In this document: piece after piece, positions 6,019 to 12,992 of the stretch
How positions within the stretch are numbered: the first letter of the stretch is position 1
Layout of the letters: every line of letters starts with the position of its first letter
DNA from: JBIIUJ01 sp044340025
GTDB taxonomy: Bacteria; Pseudomonadota; Alphaproteobacteria; Caulobacterales; Aquidulcibacteraceae
DNA: 12,992 bases
Direction of reading: 5' to 3'
NCBI GenBank assembly: GCA_044340025.1
Contig: JBIIUJ010000072.1
Span: forward strand, 1 to 12,992
Notes under the pieces: model-generated
The model's input: the letters and a program-made list of their open reading frames with translations, nothing else
Database searches by the model: none
Told to the model about the DNA's origin: nothing
Program-made: the position numbers and the translations under genes

Positions 6019-6573
6019 ATGCGTGAAGAAGTAAGGCCAGATCAGGAGGCGGTGTTGATCGGCCTCGGCACCAATTTGCCGTTCGGCCCAGTAAGCGGCG
6101 CGCCGCTGCTTGCCGCCGCGCTGGAGGAACTGGCCGAGCAAGGCCTGCAAATCCTGGCCGCGTCAAGGCCTTGGGTCAGTCCCTCCTGGCCGCCAGGGCG
6201 GGGGGCGCCGGACTATGTGAATGCGGTGGCGCGGCTGGCCACGGCCCAGAGCGCGCCCTCCCCCCTTACGCCGGAAGCCTTGTTGGCGGTCCTCCAGCGG
6301 GTGGAGGCCGCTTTCGGCCGCCAGCGCAGCACGGCGAATGCGCCGCGCACGCTCGATCTCGACCTGCTTGCGTTCGGCCGGGTGGTCAGCAACGATCCGT
6401 CGCTGATTTTGCCCCACCCCCGGCTCCAGGATCGTGATTTCGTGCTGGGCCCGCTGCTGGAGGTCGCCCCTGGCTGGATCTGCCCACGCTCTGGCGTCTC
6501 TGCGCGCGCGATGTGGGAGGCCCTGCCTGCCTGCCCAGCCTGGCCTGCGCCAGCGCAACCGAGCCTTGTGTGA
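6019..6573 (+). CDS. folK: 2-amino-4-hydroxy-6-hydroxymethyldihydropteridine pyrophosphokinase
   Basis: A 184-residue HPPK, which transfers pyrophosphate from ATP to hydroxymethyl-dihydropterin in folate synthesis. Visible family marks: VLIGLGTNL at the N terminus, RPWVSPSWPPGRGAPDYVNAVARL (50-73), VEAAFGRQRSTANAPRTLDLDLLAFG (95-120) with Mg2+-binding Asp113 and Asp115, and LPHPRLQDRDFVLGPLLEVAPGW (131-153). The ATG at 6019 is only 20 bases from the divergent NYN start and lacks a clear ribosome site. A TTG at 6055 has AGGAGG five bases ahead (6044-6049), but starting there would cut into the first strand. I keep the ATG with some doubt. It precedes rpoZ on the same strand. Confidence 0.94.
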   Translation: MREEVRPDQEAVLIGLGTNLPFGPVSGAPLLAAALEELAEQGLQILAASRPWVSPSWPPGRGAPDYVNAVARLATAQSAPSPLTPEALLAVLQRVEAAFGRQRSTANAPRTLDLDLLAFGRVVSNDPSLILPHPRLQDRDFVLGPLLEVAPGWICPRSGVSARAMWEALPACPAWPAPAQPSLV

Positions 6574-6591
6574 GCCGACCGCTTTCGCGCG

Positions 6592-6620
6592 TTGCAAGCG
6601 CAGGGGCGGCGCCCTATCGT
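6592..6620 (+). promoter_or_regulatory. Probable promoter of rpoZ-rsh
   Basis: TTGCAA at 6592-6597 and TATCGT at 6615-6620 are separated by exactly 17 bases and lie about 30 bases before the rpoZ ATG. This would give rpoZ and rsh their own transcription start apart from folK. Found by eye, not mapped. Confidence 0.4.
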
Positions 6621-6650
6621 AGAAGGCTACCCCGCTACCAAGGATGCCCC

Positions 6651-7001
6651 ATGGCCCGCGTCACGGTTGAAGATTGCGTCGAGCGCGTACCGAACCGCTT
6701 TTCCCTCGTCCTGCTCGCCGCCCACCGCGCGCGTCAGATCGCCGGCGGCCAACCGCTGCTGATCGATCGCGACAATGACAAGGACCCGGTGGTCGCCTTG
6801 CGCGAGATCGCCGAAGACGCGGTCGAGGTCGATGACCTGCGCGACGGCCTGATCGCCGGCCTCCAGGAAGTCCAGCCCCAGGCGCAGGTCGAAGAAGAGA
6901 CCGACATGCTGGCGCTGGAAGCTCCGGTCGTCGTGTCGGAAGAGGATGTGCTGCGCGCGCTTCAGCAGGAACAGGAAGCCGTCCGCGACGATCCGTATTA
7001 A
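6651..7001 (+). CDS. rpoZ: DNA-directed RNA polymerase omega subunit
   Basis: A 116-residue omega subunit, which helps fold and assemble the beta' subunit of RNA polymerase and forms part of a ppGpp site in proteobacteria. The N-terminal MARVTVEDCVERVPNRFSLVLLAAHRARQI is the conserved core, followed by DNDKDPVVALREIAEDAV. The C-terminal third (about 70-116) is acidic and Glu/Gln-rich, as in alphaproteobacterial omegas, which are longer than the E. coli form (91 aa). AAGGA at 6640-6644 lies six bases before the ATG. The next gene, rsh, begins 17 bases later; the rpoZ-rsh link is old and fits their shared role in the stringent response. Confidence 0.97.
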   Translation: MARVTVEDCVERVPNRFSLVLLAAHRARQIAGGQPLLIDRDNDKDPVVALREIAEDAVEVDDLRDGLIAGLQEVQPQAQVEEETDMLALEAPVVVSEEDVLRALQQEQEAVRDDPY

Positions 7002-7017
7002 GGCCGGCAGGCAGGGC

Positions 7018-9297
7018 ATGAGCGAGACCGCCGCACGCCCCGCCGCTTCGCTCCCGCCTGAGCCGCAAAGCGGGACAGGCGCATTGGCGCACGAGCCTGA
7101 ACTGCCCCTGCCGCTGAGCCCGCAGAAGGCCCCGGCGCGCGGACGGATTTTGCGCCAGTACGAGTTGGTCGATCGGGTGCGGGCCTACGACCCGGGCGTC
7201 GACGAGGATCTGATCAACAAGGCCTATGTCTTCGCCATGACACGCCATGGCGTGCAGACGCGCGCCTCGGGCGATCCCTATTTCGCCCATCCGGTGGAGG
7301 TGGCGGGCCTCCTGACGGAGTTCCGGCTCGATCAGGCCACGATCATCGCCGGTCTGCTGCACGACACGGTTGAAGACACCAGCGCCACGCTGGAGGAGAT
7401 CGAGCGCGAATTCGGCCCGGACGTCGCCGAACTCGTGGATGGCGTCACAAAGCTCTCCCAGCTGGAGATCGAGAGCGAGCGGACCAAGCAGGCTGAAAAC
7501 CTGCAGAAGTTCGTGATGGCCATGGCCAAGGACGTGCGCGTTCTGCTGGTGAAGCTGTGCGACCGGCTGCACAACATGCGCACGCTGCACTTCATCGCCA
7601 AGCCCGAGAAGCGCCAGCGCATCGCGCGCGAGACGCTGGAAGTCTATGCCCCGCTCGCGCGCCGTATCGGCATCCAGCGGATCAGCGCGGAACTGGAGGA
7701 CATCGCCTTCCACGAACTGCACCCGAATGCAGAGTCCGCAGTCCAGCATCGTCTGTCGGAGTTGCGCACCGACAAGGGCGAGGCTGTGTCCACCGTCACC
7801 CAGGCGATCACCGCTGCGCTGGTGAAGGAGGGGATCGAGGCGCGTGTGTTCGGGCGCGAGAAGCGGCCGTACTCGATCTGGAAGAAGCTGGAGCGCAAGT
7901 CGATCTCGTTTGGCGCGCTCTCGGATGTCTATGGCTTTCGCATCATCGTGGCTGATATCGCCGAATGCTATCGCGCGCTGGGCGTCACGCATGCGGCGTG
8001 GCGCTGCGTGCCCGGCCGGTTCAAGGATTACAGCTCCACGCCCAAGGCCAACGGCTATCGCGCGATCCACACCGCCGTTGTGGGGCCGCGCAAGATGCGG
8101 GTGGAGATCCAGATCCGCACCGAGGAGATGGAGCGCATCGCCGAGGAGGGGGTCGCCGCCCACTGGCGCTACAAGCAGGAAAGCTACGGCTATCACCCTG
8201 AGGACGCCGGCCCCGGCGCCGATCCGCTCGCGGGGCTGCGGCGCCTTGCCGACATGGTGGAAGCCGCCGGCGATCCCGACGAATGGCTCGAACTCGCCAA
8301 GCTCGAGATGTTCCAGGATCAGATCTTCTGCTTCACGCCCAAGGGCGACGTGATCGGCCTGCCGCGCGACGCAACCCCGCTGGATTTCGCCTATTACGTC
8401 CACACCAAGGTGGGCGACACCTGCATCGGCTGCCGCATCAATGGCGAGGAGCGCCCCCTGCGCTCGCCGCTGCGCAATGGCGACGTGGTGGAGATCATCC
8501 GCTCCAACATTCGCCAGCCGCCGCCGGACTGGGAAAGTCTCGCCACGACGGGGCGGGCCAAGTCCGCCATTCGCCGCCTGATACGGGAAAGCGAGAAGGG
8601 CGAGTTCGTCAAGCTCGGCCGGGATCTCGCCGCCCATGCGCTGCATCGGCTGGGCTTCGAGCTGGACGAGGTCAATCTGGAAGATGCGCTGGAAAGGCTG
8701 CGCTTTTCCTCGATCGACAAATTGTTCGAGGCGGTGGGCCGCGGCCGGCTGACAGGCGCAGAGCTTGCCGACGCCGCCTTCCCCGGCATGGCGAAAAAGC
8801 GGGTGCAAGGCGCCGCGCGCCACATGATCGAGGACGGGCCCGCGCGCACCTTCGTGCGCGGCCGCGGGCTCACGGCCGGCGTCTCGCTGCATTTCATGCC
8901 ATGTTGTTCGCCCCTGCCTGGTGACCGGATCGTGGGCGTGCAGGTCAAGGATCGCGGCGTGGAGGTCCATACGATCGACTGCGAGGCGCTGGCCGCCCAG
9001 CACGCCGACGACGACTGGATCGATCTGGCCTGGACCGAGGAGGCCAAGTCCAACGGCCTCGCCGTCGCGCGCGTCGTGATGATGGTGGAGAACGCGCCCG
9101 GCGTGCTCGCGCGCATTTGCCAGGTGGTGGGCGAGAGCGAGGGCAACATCACCAATGTGCGCCTGACCAAGCGCTCGGAAGATTTCTGCGATCTCGCGCT
9201 CGACATCGAAGTCGCTGACGCCCGGCACATGACCCAGATCGCCGCCTCCCTGCGCGCAAGCCCGGTGGTGGTGAGCGTGGACCGGGTGCGGGGGTAG
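7018..9297 (+). CDS. rsh: Bifunctional (p)ppGpp synthetase/hydrolase, Rel/SpoT homologue
   Basis: A 759-residue protein that makes (p)ppGpp from ATP and GDP/GTP and breaks it down. The HD hydrolase domain is intact: His91, His115-Asp116 in GLLHDTVED, and Asp182 in CDRLHNMR. The synthetase domain keeps Asp303 (SDVYGFRII), the RFKD motif (334-337) and Glu363 (VEIQIRT). RFKD is the RXKD form seen in bifunctional enzymes, not the EXDD form of monofunctional RelA. A TGS domain (about 434-496), the conserved Cys pair 629-630 in HFMPCCSPLPGD, and a C-terminal ACT domain (about 682-755) complete the standard long RSH plan. The first ~43 residues are a Pro/Ala-rich, probably disordered extension. ATG at 7018 was chosen because the frame upstream runs into rpoZ; the ribosome site (AGGCAGGG) is modest. 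Could equally be named relA or spoT. Confidence 0.98.
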   Translation: MSETAARPAASLPPEPQSGTGALAHEPELPLPLSPQKAPARGRILRQYELVDRVRAYDPGVDEDLINKAYVFAMTRHGVQTRASGDPYFAHPVEVAGLLTEFRLDQATIIAGLLHDTVEDTSATLEEIEREFGPDVAELVDGVTKLSQLEIESERTKQAENLQKFVMAMAKDVRVLLVKLCDRLHNMRTLHFIAKPEKRQRIARETLEVYAPLARRIGIQRISAELEDIAFHELHPNAESAVQHRLSELRTDKGEAVSTVTQAITAALVKEGIEARVFGREKRPYSIWKKLERKSISFGALSDVYGFRIIVADIAECYRALGVTHAAWRCVPGRFKDYSSTPKANGYRAIHTAVVGPRKMRVEIQIRTEEMERIAEEGVAAHWRYKQESYGYHPEDAGPGADPLAGLRRLADMVEAAGDPDEWLELAKLEMFQDQIFCFTPKGDVIGLPRDATPLDFAYYVHTKVGDTCIGCRINGEERPLRSPLRNGDVVEIIRSNIRQPPPDWESLATTGRAKSAIRRLIRESEKGEFVKLGRDLAAHALHRLGFELDEVNLEDALERLRFSSIDKLFEAVGRGRLTGAELADAAFPGMAKKRVQGAARHMIEDGPARTFVRGRGLTAGVSLHFMPCCSPLPGDRIVGVQVKDRGVEVHTIDCEALAAQHADDDWIDLAWTEEAKSNGLAVARVVMMVENAPGVLARICQVVGESEGNITNVRLTKRSEDFCDLALDIEVADARHMTQIAASLRASPVVVSVDRVRG

Positions 9298-9310
9298 GGC
9301 GAGCCGCCGT

Positions 9311-9699
9311 CGTCATCCCGGACGGGCCGCAGGCCCGATCCGGGACCTCCGTGGATTTGCCTGCTCAAGGTCCCGGGTCTGCGCTGCGCTTGCCCGGGAT
9401 GACGACCGGTCGTCATCCCGGACGGGCCAAAGGCCCGATCCGGGACCCCTGTGGATTTGCCTGCTCAAGGTCCCGGGTCGCGCTGCGCTCGCCCGGGATG
9501 ACGGGGCCGTCATCCCGGACGGGCCGCAGGCCCGATCCGGGACCTCTGCGGATTTGCCAACCCAAGGTCCCGGGTCTCGCCGCGCTCGCCCGGGATGACG
9601 ACCGGCCGTCATCCCGGACGGGCCAAAGGCCCGATCCGGGACCTCCGTGGATTTGCCTGCTCAAGGTCCCGGGTCTCGCTGCGCTCGCCCGGGATGACG
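9311..9699. repeat. Four tandem palindromic units (93-94 bp each) filling a convergent intergenic region
   Basis: The 408 bases between the rsh stop and the pdxY-like stop hold no gene but four units: 9311-9404, 9411-9503, 9508-9600 and 9607-9699. Each begins CGTCATCCCGG and ends CCGGGATGACG, an 11-bp outer stem. Inside are GGGCC-(gca or aaa)-GGCCC, a 5-bp hairpin, and CCGGGACCT...AGGTCCCGG, a 9-bp stem round a 19-base loop; a small GCG-CTG-CGC stem lies near the right end. Each unit can therefore fold into a branched, cloverleaf-like shape on either strand. Spacers are ACCGGT, GGGC and ACCGGC. The array begins 13 bases after rsh and ends 6 bases before the pdxY stop. It resembles REP/BIME-type elements; effects on termination or mRNA stability are likely from position but not shown. 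Confidence 0.93.
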
Positions 9700-9705
9700 G
9701 GGCCG

Positions 9706-10536
9706 CTAGAGCGGTTCCAGTGTCAGCGGCGTGGCGGACCACGCTTCCCGATCGCCCACGATCGGCAGCTCCGGCGCGGCCCAGGCGACCGCGTTGTCGA
9801 TCACATGCGCGGTGACGGCCATGGCGCTGGCGAACGCGTCCTGCGCGTTCAAGCCCTCCAGCCGCCGCGCGACAAAGGCGGCCGAGACGAGGTCGCCCGT
9901 GCCCTTCACCGCCGTCTCGCGGCGCGGATGCCGACAGACCCAGGCGCCCTGAGGGCTGACAAGCAATGCGGCAGCCTCGCCCGGCGGCGCGGGGGCGGAG
10001 GTTGCGATCACCGTGCCGCCCAGCGCTTCAGCAGCGGCGCGCGCCTCCGCCAGCGTCGTGACCGGCCGGTTGGCAAGGCGGCTCAGTTCAAATCGATTGG
10101 GCGTGATCACGTCAGCCAGAGGCGCAAGCGTGCGCTCGATCGCCTCGGCAATGTCGGCGGGGACGTAGAGCCCGCTCGGATCGTCGCCCATCACCGGATC
10201 GACCACCACGATCACATTCGGGTTTGCGGCGCGCGCCCGCGCGATGGCGCTGGCGGCGACGGCGGCCTGATCGGGCGTTGCGAGATAGCCGGTCATCACC
10301 GCGTCGCACAGCGCAAACAAGCCGTTTGCCTCCACGCCCTCCAGCATCCCCATCATGGTGGAGGCCGCCACCAGACCGCCGCCCGGCTTGCCCCAGCCCG
10401 GATGCCGCCCGAGCAGCGTGGTGGGAATGTGGATCGGATCGACCTCCGCGGGCGAAAGCGCCAGCGCAAGGCTGGCGATCGTGCCGCCAACCCGGCTTGC
10501 CGCGACATGGGATCCGATGACAAGGGCAAGCGGCAT
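9706..10536 (-). CDS. pdxY: Pyridoxal kinase (PdxY/PdxK type)
   Basis: A 276-residue ribokinase-superfamily enzyme that phosphorylates pyridoxal (and perhaps related B6 vitamers) to make PLP by salvage. Marks in order: VIGSHVAASRVGGTIASLAL (6-25), where Ser9 corresponds to the ring-binding serine of PdxY/PdxK; VVVDPVMGDDPSGLYV (110-125); DVITPNRFEL (142-151); and AVKGTGDLVSAAFVA (209-223) with the GTGD anion hole and catalytic Asp215. These separate it from ThiD- or PfkB-type sugar kinases, though the exact vitamer range is open. The ATG at 10536 is 13 bases after the metH stop, and GAGGG overlapping that stop is its ribosome site, so it is probably cotranscribed with metH. Its 3' end abuts the repeat array. 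Confidence 0.92.
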   Translation of the reverse strand: MPLALVIGSHVAASRVGGTIASLALALSPAEVDPIHIPTTLLGRHPGWGKPGGGLVAASTMMGMLEGVEANGLFALCDAVMTGYLATPDQAAVAASAIARARAANPNVIVVVDPVMGDDPSGLYVPADIAEAIERTLAPLADVITPNRFELSRLANRPVTTLAEARAAAEALGGTVIATSAPAPPGEAAALLVSPQGAWVCRHPRRETAVKGTGDLVSAAFVARRLEGLNAQDAFASAMAVTAHVIDNAVAWAAPELPIVGDREAWSATPLTLEPL

Positions 10537-10549
10537 GCCGGCGCGCCCT

Positions 10550-12992
10550 CTAGGCCGCGCTCACGCGCTGAAGCGCGGGATCATAGGCCAGGATGGGCGC
10601 AAGCCAGCGCTCGGCCTCTTCCAGCGGCCAGCCTTTGCGTGCGGCATAGTCCGCCGCCTGATCGCGGTCGATCCGCCCCACGCCGAAATACTCCGCCTGC
10701 GGATGGGCGAAGTAGAGGCCGGAAACCGAGGCCGGCGGGTTCATCGCGAGGCTTTCGGTCAGAGCCATGCCAGCGTGGCGCTCCGCCTCCAGCAGCGAGA
10801 ACAGCGTGCGCTTTTCGGTGTGGTCGGGCTGGGCGGGATAGCCGGGGGCCGGGCGGATGCCGCGATACTTCTCCCCGATCAGATCGTCCACGCTCAGCTG
10901 TTCGTCGGGTGCAAAGCCCCAGAAGGTCTTGCGCACGCGCTCGTGCATGCGTTCGGCGAAGGCCTCCGCCAGCCGATCGCACAGCGCCTTGAACAGGATC
11001 GCCGAGTAATCATCGTTTGCCCGCTTGAAGGCTTCCGAGCGCTCCAGCTCGCCATGGCCGGCCGTGACCGCGAACCCGCCGATCCAGTCAGGCGTGCCGA
11101 CCGGCGCGATGAAGTCGGAGAGCGCATAGTTCGGCTTGCCGCCATCCTTCACCATCTGCTGACGCAGCGTGTGGAAGCGAGCACGTTTTGCGCTGCGTGT
11201 TTCATCGTGCCAGATTGTGATGTCGTCGCCGTCGCGGTTGGCCGGCCAGAAGCCGATCACGCCCGAGGCGCGCACCCACTTCTCGGCCACCATCTGGTCG
11301 AGCATCACGCGTGCGTCCTTGAACAGGGCGCTCGCCGCCTCGCCCACGATCTCGTCGGTCAGGATCGCCGGATAGCGCCCGGCCAGGTCCCAGGTCTGGA
11401 AGAAGGGCGTCCAGTCGATCACGGGGGCTAGGTCTTCGAGCGGATAGTCCTCGAACGTGGTGAGCCCCATTTGGGCGGGCTTCACGGGCAAATGTCCGGC
11501 CAAATCAGGAATGAAGGCGTTGGCGCGGGCGGCCGAGAGCGCAGCGCGGGGGCGCTTGTCCTGGCCGGCGAAATGGGCCTCGCGCGCGCGCACCTGATCG
11601 GTTCGGGTCTCGGCGACGAAGGCCGCCTTGTCGGCGCCCATCAGCTTCTGCACCACGGGCACCGCGCGGCTGGCGTCCGTCACATAGACCACCGGGCCGT
11701 TGTAATTGGGCGCAATCTTTACCGCCGTGTGCGTGCGCGAGGTGGTCGCCCCGCCGATCAGAAGCGGCATGTCGCCGAAGCCCTGGCGCTCCATCTCGGC
11801 GGCTACATAGCACATTTCGTCGAGCGACGGCGTGATGAGGCCCGAAAGCCCGATGATGTCGCACTGCTCGGCGCGTGCTGTCTCGAGGATCCTGTCGCAA
11901 GGGACCATGACGCCCAGATCCACCACATCGAAGCCGTTGCACTGCAAAACGACGCCCACGATGTTCTTGCCGATATCGTGCACGTCGCCCTTCACGGTCG
12001 CCATCAGCACCCGGCCATTGGACTTGCCCGCCGTGCCGAGCGTCTTTTTCTCTTCTTCCATGTAGGGGATCAGGTGGGCGACCGCCTGCTTCATCACCCG
12101 GGCCGACTTCACCACCTGCGGCAGGAACATCTTGCCCGAGCCGAACAGGTCGCCCACCACGTTCATCCCGTCCATCAGCGGGCCTTCGATGACGTGGAGC
12201 GGGCGGTCGTATTGCAGACGCGCCTCTTCGGTGTCTGCAACCACATAGTCTGTCAGGCCGCTGACGATCGCATGGCGCAGGCGCTCCTGCACCGTGCCGG
12301 TGCGCCAGGTGAGATCTGGGCCTTCCTGCGCCTTGCCGCCGAGCCCACGGTAGCGCTCGGCGATCTCAAGGAGCCGCTCGGTCGCGTCGCGCCGGCGGTT
12401 GAGGATCACATCCTCCACCCGCTCGCGCAGGTCCGGCTCGATGTCGTCATAGACGGCGAGCTGGCCCGCATTGACGATGCCCATGTCCATCCCGTTGCGG
12501 ATGGCATGGTCGAGAAAGACCGAATGCATCGCCTCGCGCACCGGCTCGTTGCCCCGGAAGGAGAACGACACATTCGAGACCCCGCCCGAGACATGGGCGT
12601 GCGGCAGGCTCTCGCGGATGATGCGCGTGGCCTCGATGAAGGCGACGCCATAATCGTCATGCTCTTCGATGCCGGTGGCGACGGCGAAGATGTTCGGGTC
12701 GAAGATGATGTCTTCCGGCGCAAAGCCGGCTTTCTCCACCAGCGTGTGATAGGCGCGGGTGCAGATCTCGACCTTGCGCTTTACGGTGTCGGCCTGGCCC
12801 TGTTCGTCGAACGCCATCACCACCGCAGCCGCGCCATAGCGGCGGACCTTCCGGGCATGGCGCAGGAATTCCTCCTCGCCCTCCTTCAGGCTGATGGAGT
12901 TCACAATCGGCTTTCCCTGCGTGCAACGCAGGCCAGCTTCGATGATCGCCCATTTGGAGCTGTCGATCATCAGCGGGATGCGCGCGATGTCA
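10550..12992 (-). CDS. metH: Cobalamin-dependent methionine synthase, C-terminal two thirds (partial at window end)
   Basis: 813 residues are visible, in frame to base 12991; the N terminus lies beyond the window. MetH transfers a methyl group from methyl-tetrahydrofolate through cobalamin to homocysteine. Seen in order: the end of the pterin-binding domain from DIARIPLMIDSSKW, with SGGVSNVSFSFRG; the cap domain around YDRPLHVIEGPLMDGMNVVGDLFGSGKMFLPQVVKSARVMKQAV; the B12 domain with VKGDVHDIGKN (the DxHxxG motif, cobalt-ligand His codon at 11980-11978) and SGLITPSLDEM; and the reactivation domain with RPAPGYPAQPDHTEK, the SAM-binding 'RPAPGYP' motif. The reactivation domain is complete up to the stop. 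Whether the homocysteine-binding domain is part of the same gene, or a separate gene as in some alphaproteobacteria, cannot be seen. pdxY follows 13 bases later. Confidence 0.97.
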   Translation of the reverse strand, partial: DIARIPLMIDSSKWAIIEAGLRCTQGKPIVNSISLKEGEEEFLRHARKVRRYGAAAVVMAFDEQGQADTVKRKVEICTRAYHTLVEKAGFAPEDIIFDPNIFAVATGIEEHDDYGVAFIEATRIIRESLPHAHVSGGVSNVSFSFRGNEPVREAMHSVFLDHAIRNGMDMGIVNAGQLAVYDDIEPDLRERVEDVILNRRRDATERLLEIAERYRGLGGKAQEGPDLTWRTGTVQERLRHAIVSGLTDYVVADTEEARLQYDRPLHVIEGPLMDGMNVVGDLFGSGKMFLPQVVKSARVMKQAVAHLIPYMEEEKKTLGTAGKSNGRVLMATVKGDVHDIGKNIVGVVLQCNGFDVVDLGVMVPCDRILETARAEQCDIIGLSGLITPSLDEMCYVAAEMERQGFGDMPLLIGGATTSRTHTAVKIAPNYNGPVVYVTDASRAVPVVQKLMGADKAAFVAETRTDQVRAREAHFAGQDKRPRAALSAARANAFIPDLAGHLPVKPAQMGLTTFEDYPLEDLAPVIDWTPFFQTWDLAGRYPAILTDEIVGEAASALFKDARVMLDQMVAEKWVRASGVIGFWPANRDGDDITIWHDETRSAKRARFHTLRQQMVKDGGKPNYALSDFIAPVGTPDWIGGFAVTAGHGELERSEAFKRANDDYSAILFKALCDRLAEAFAERMHERVRKTFWGFAPDEQLSVDDLIGEKYRGIRPAPGYPAQPDHTEKRTLFSLLEAERHAGMALTESLAMNPPASVSGLYFAHPQAEYFGVGRIDRDQAADYAARKGWPLEEAERWLAPILAYDPALQRVSAA

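Noticed and set aside
6661..9228. A very long open frame (855 codons) on the minus strand opposite rpoZ and rsh
   Set aside because: It is antisense to two certain genes, its protein is a His/Arg/Ala/Leu-rich string with no domain, and such frames are expected opposite GC-rich genes with biased third positions.
9311..9699. CRISPR array
   Set aside because: The repeated unit is 93-94 bp with 4-6 bp gaps and no unique spacers, and there are no cas genes nearby.
9313..9815. Open frames in both directions through the repeat array (HPGRA/RDPG-type repeats)
   Set aside because: These are simply the palindromic units read as codons; the near-multiple-of-three spacing and high GC keep them open. 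They have no credible start or ribosome site.
9595..11431. Plus-strand frames (465 and 358 codons) opposite the pyridoxal kinase and metH
   Set aside because: They lie opposite two clear genes, and the translated sequences have no domain and the composition of reverse-frame shadows.

Overview
The window is GC-rich (roughly two thirds G+C by eye) and looks like chromosomal DNA of an alphaproteobacterium, perhaps of the Caulobacterales/Maricaulales kind. Three things suggest this: the folK, rpoZ and single bifunctional Rel/SpoT order; a GatA with the long loop before its Ser-rich motif that I associate with alphaproteobacterial GatA; and a cluster of palindromic CGTCATCCCGG...CCGGGATGACG elements of a kind common in these genomes. 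The lineage is inferred from gene content, not from a marker comparison.

Layout, left to right. (1) 1-560, plus strand: the 3' end of an antitoxin overlapping a complete VapC-like PIN toxin. (2) 2778-549, minus strand: gatC and gatA (tRNA amidotransferase subunits) and a YaiI-family protein, packed with 1-nt and 7-nt overlaps. (3) 2989-4727, plus strand: an orphan SAM methyltransferase of lower GC content, preceded by an unusual inverted repeat, then an aldo/keto reductase. (4) 5998-4731, minus strand: an NYN-domain nuclease-like protein translationally coupled to a family-5-type Fe-S uracil-DNA glycosylase. (5) 6019-9297, plus strand: folK, rpoZ and rsh. (6) 9298-9705: about 400 bp of non-coding DNA almost filled by four tandem 93-94 bp palindromic units. 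(7) 12992-9706, minus strand: the 3' two thirds of metH followed closely by a pyridoxal kinase gene.

Most genes are housekeeping: charging of Gln/Asn tRNA by transamidation, folate synthesis, RNA polymerase omega, stringent response, B12-dependent methionine synthesis and PLP salvage. folK and metH both touch the folate/one-carbon economy, but they are not in one operon. The accessory or less explained parts are the vapBC-like pair, the methyltransferase with its regulatory palindrome, the NYN-UDG gene pair and the repeat array. I see no clear phage, transposase, CRISPR, tRNA or rRNA. I do not see a convincing new multi-gene system; the best candidates for a second look are the repeat array and the NYN-UDG couple.
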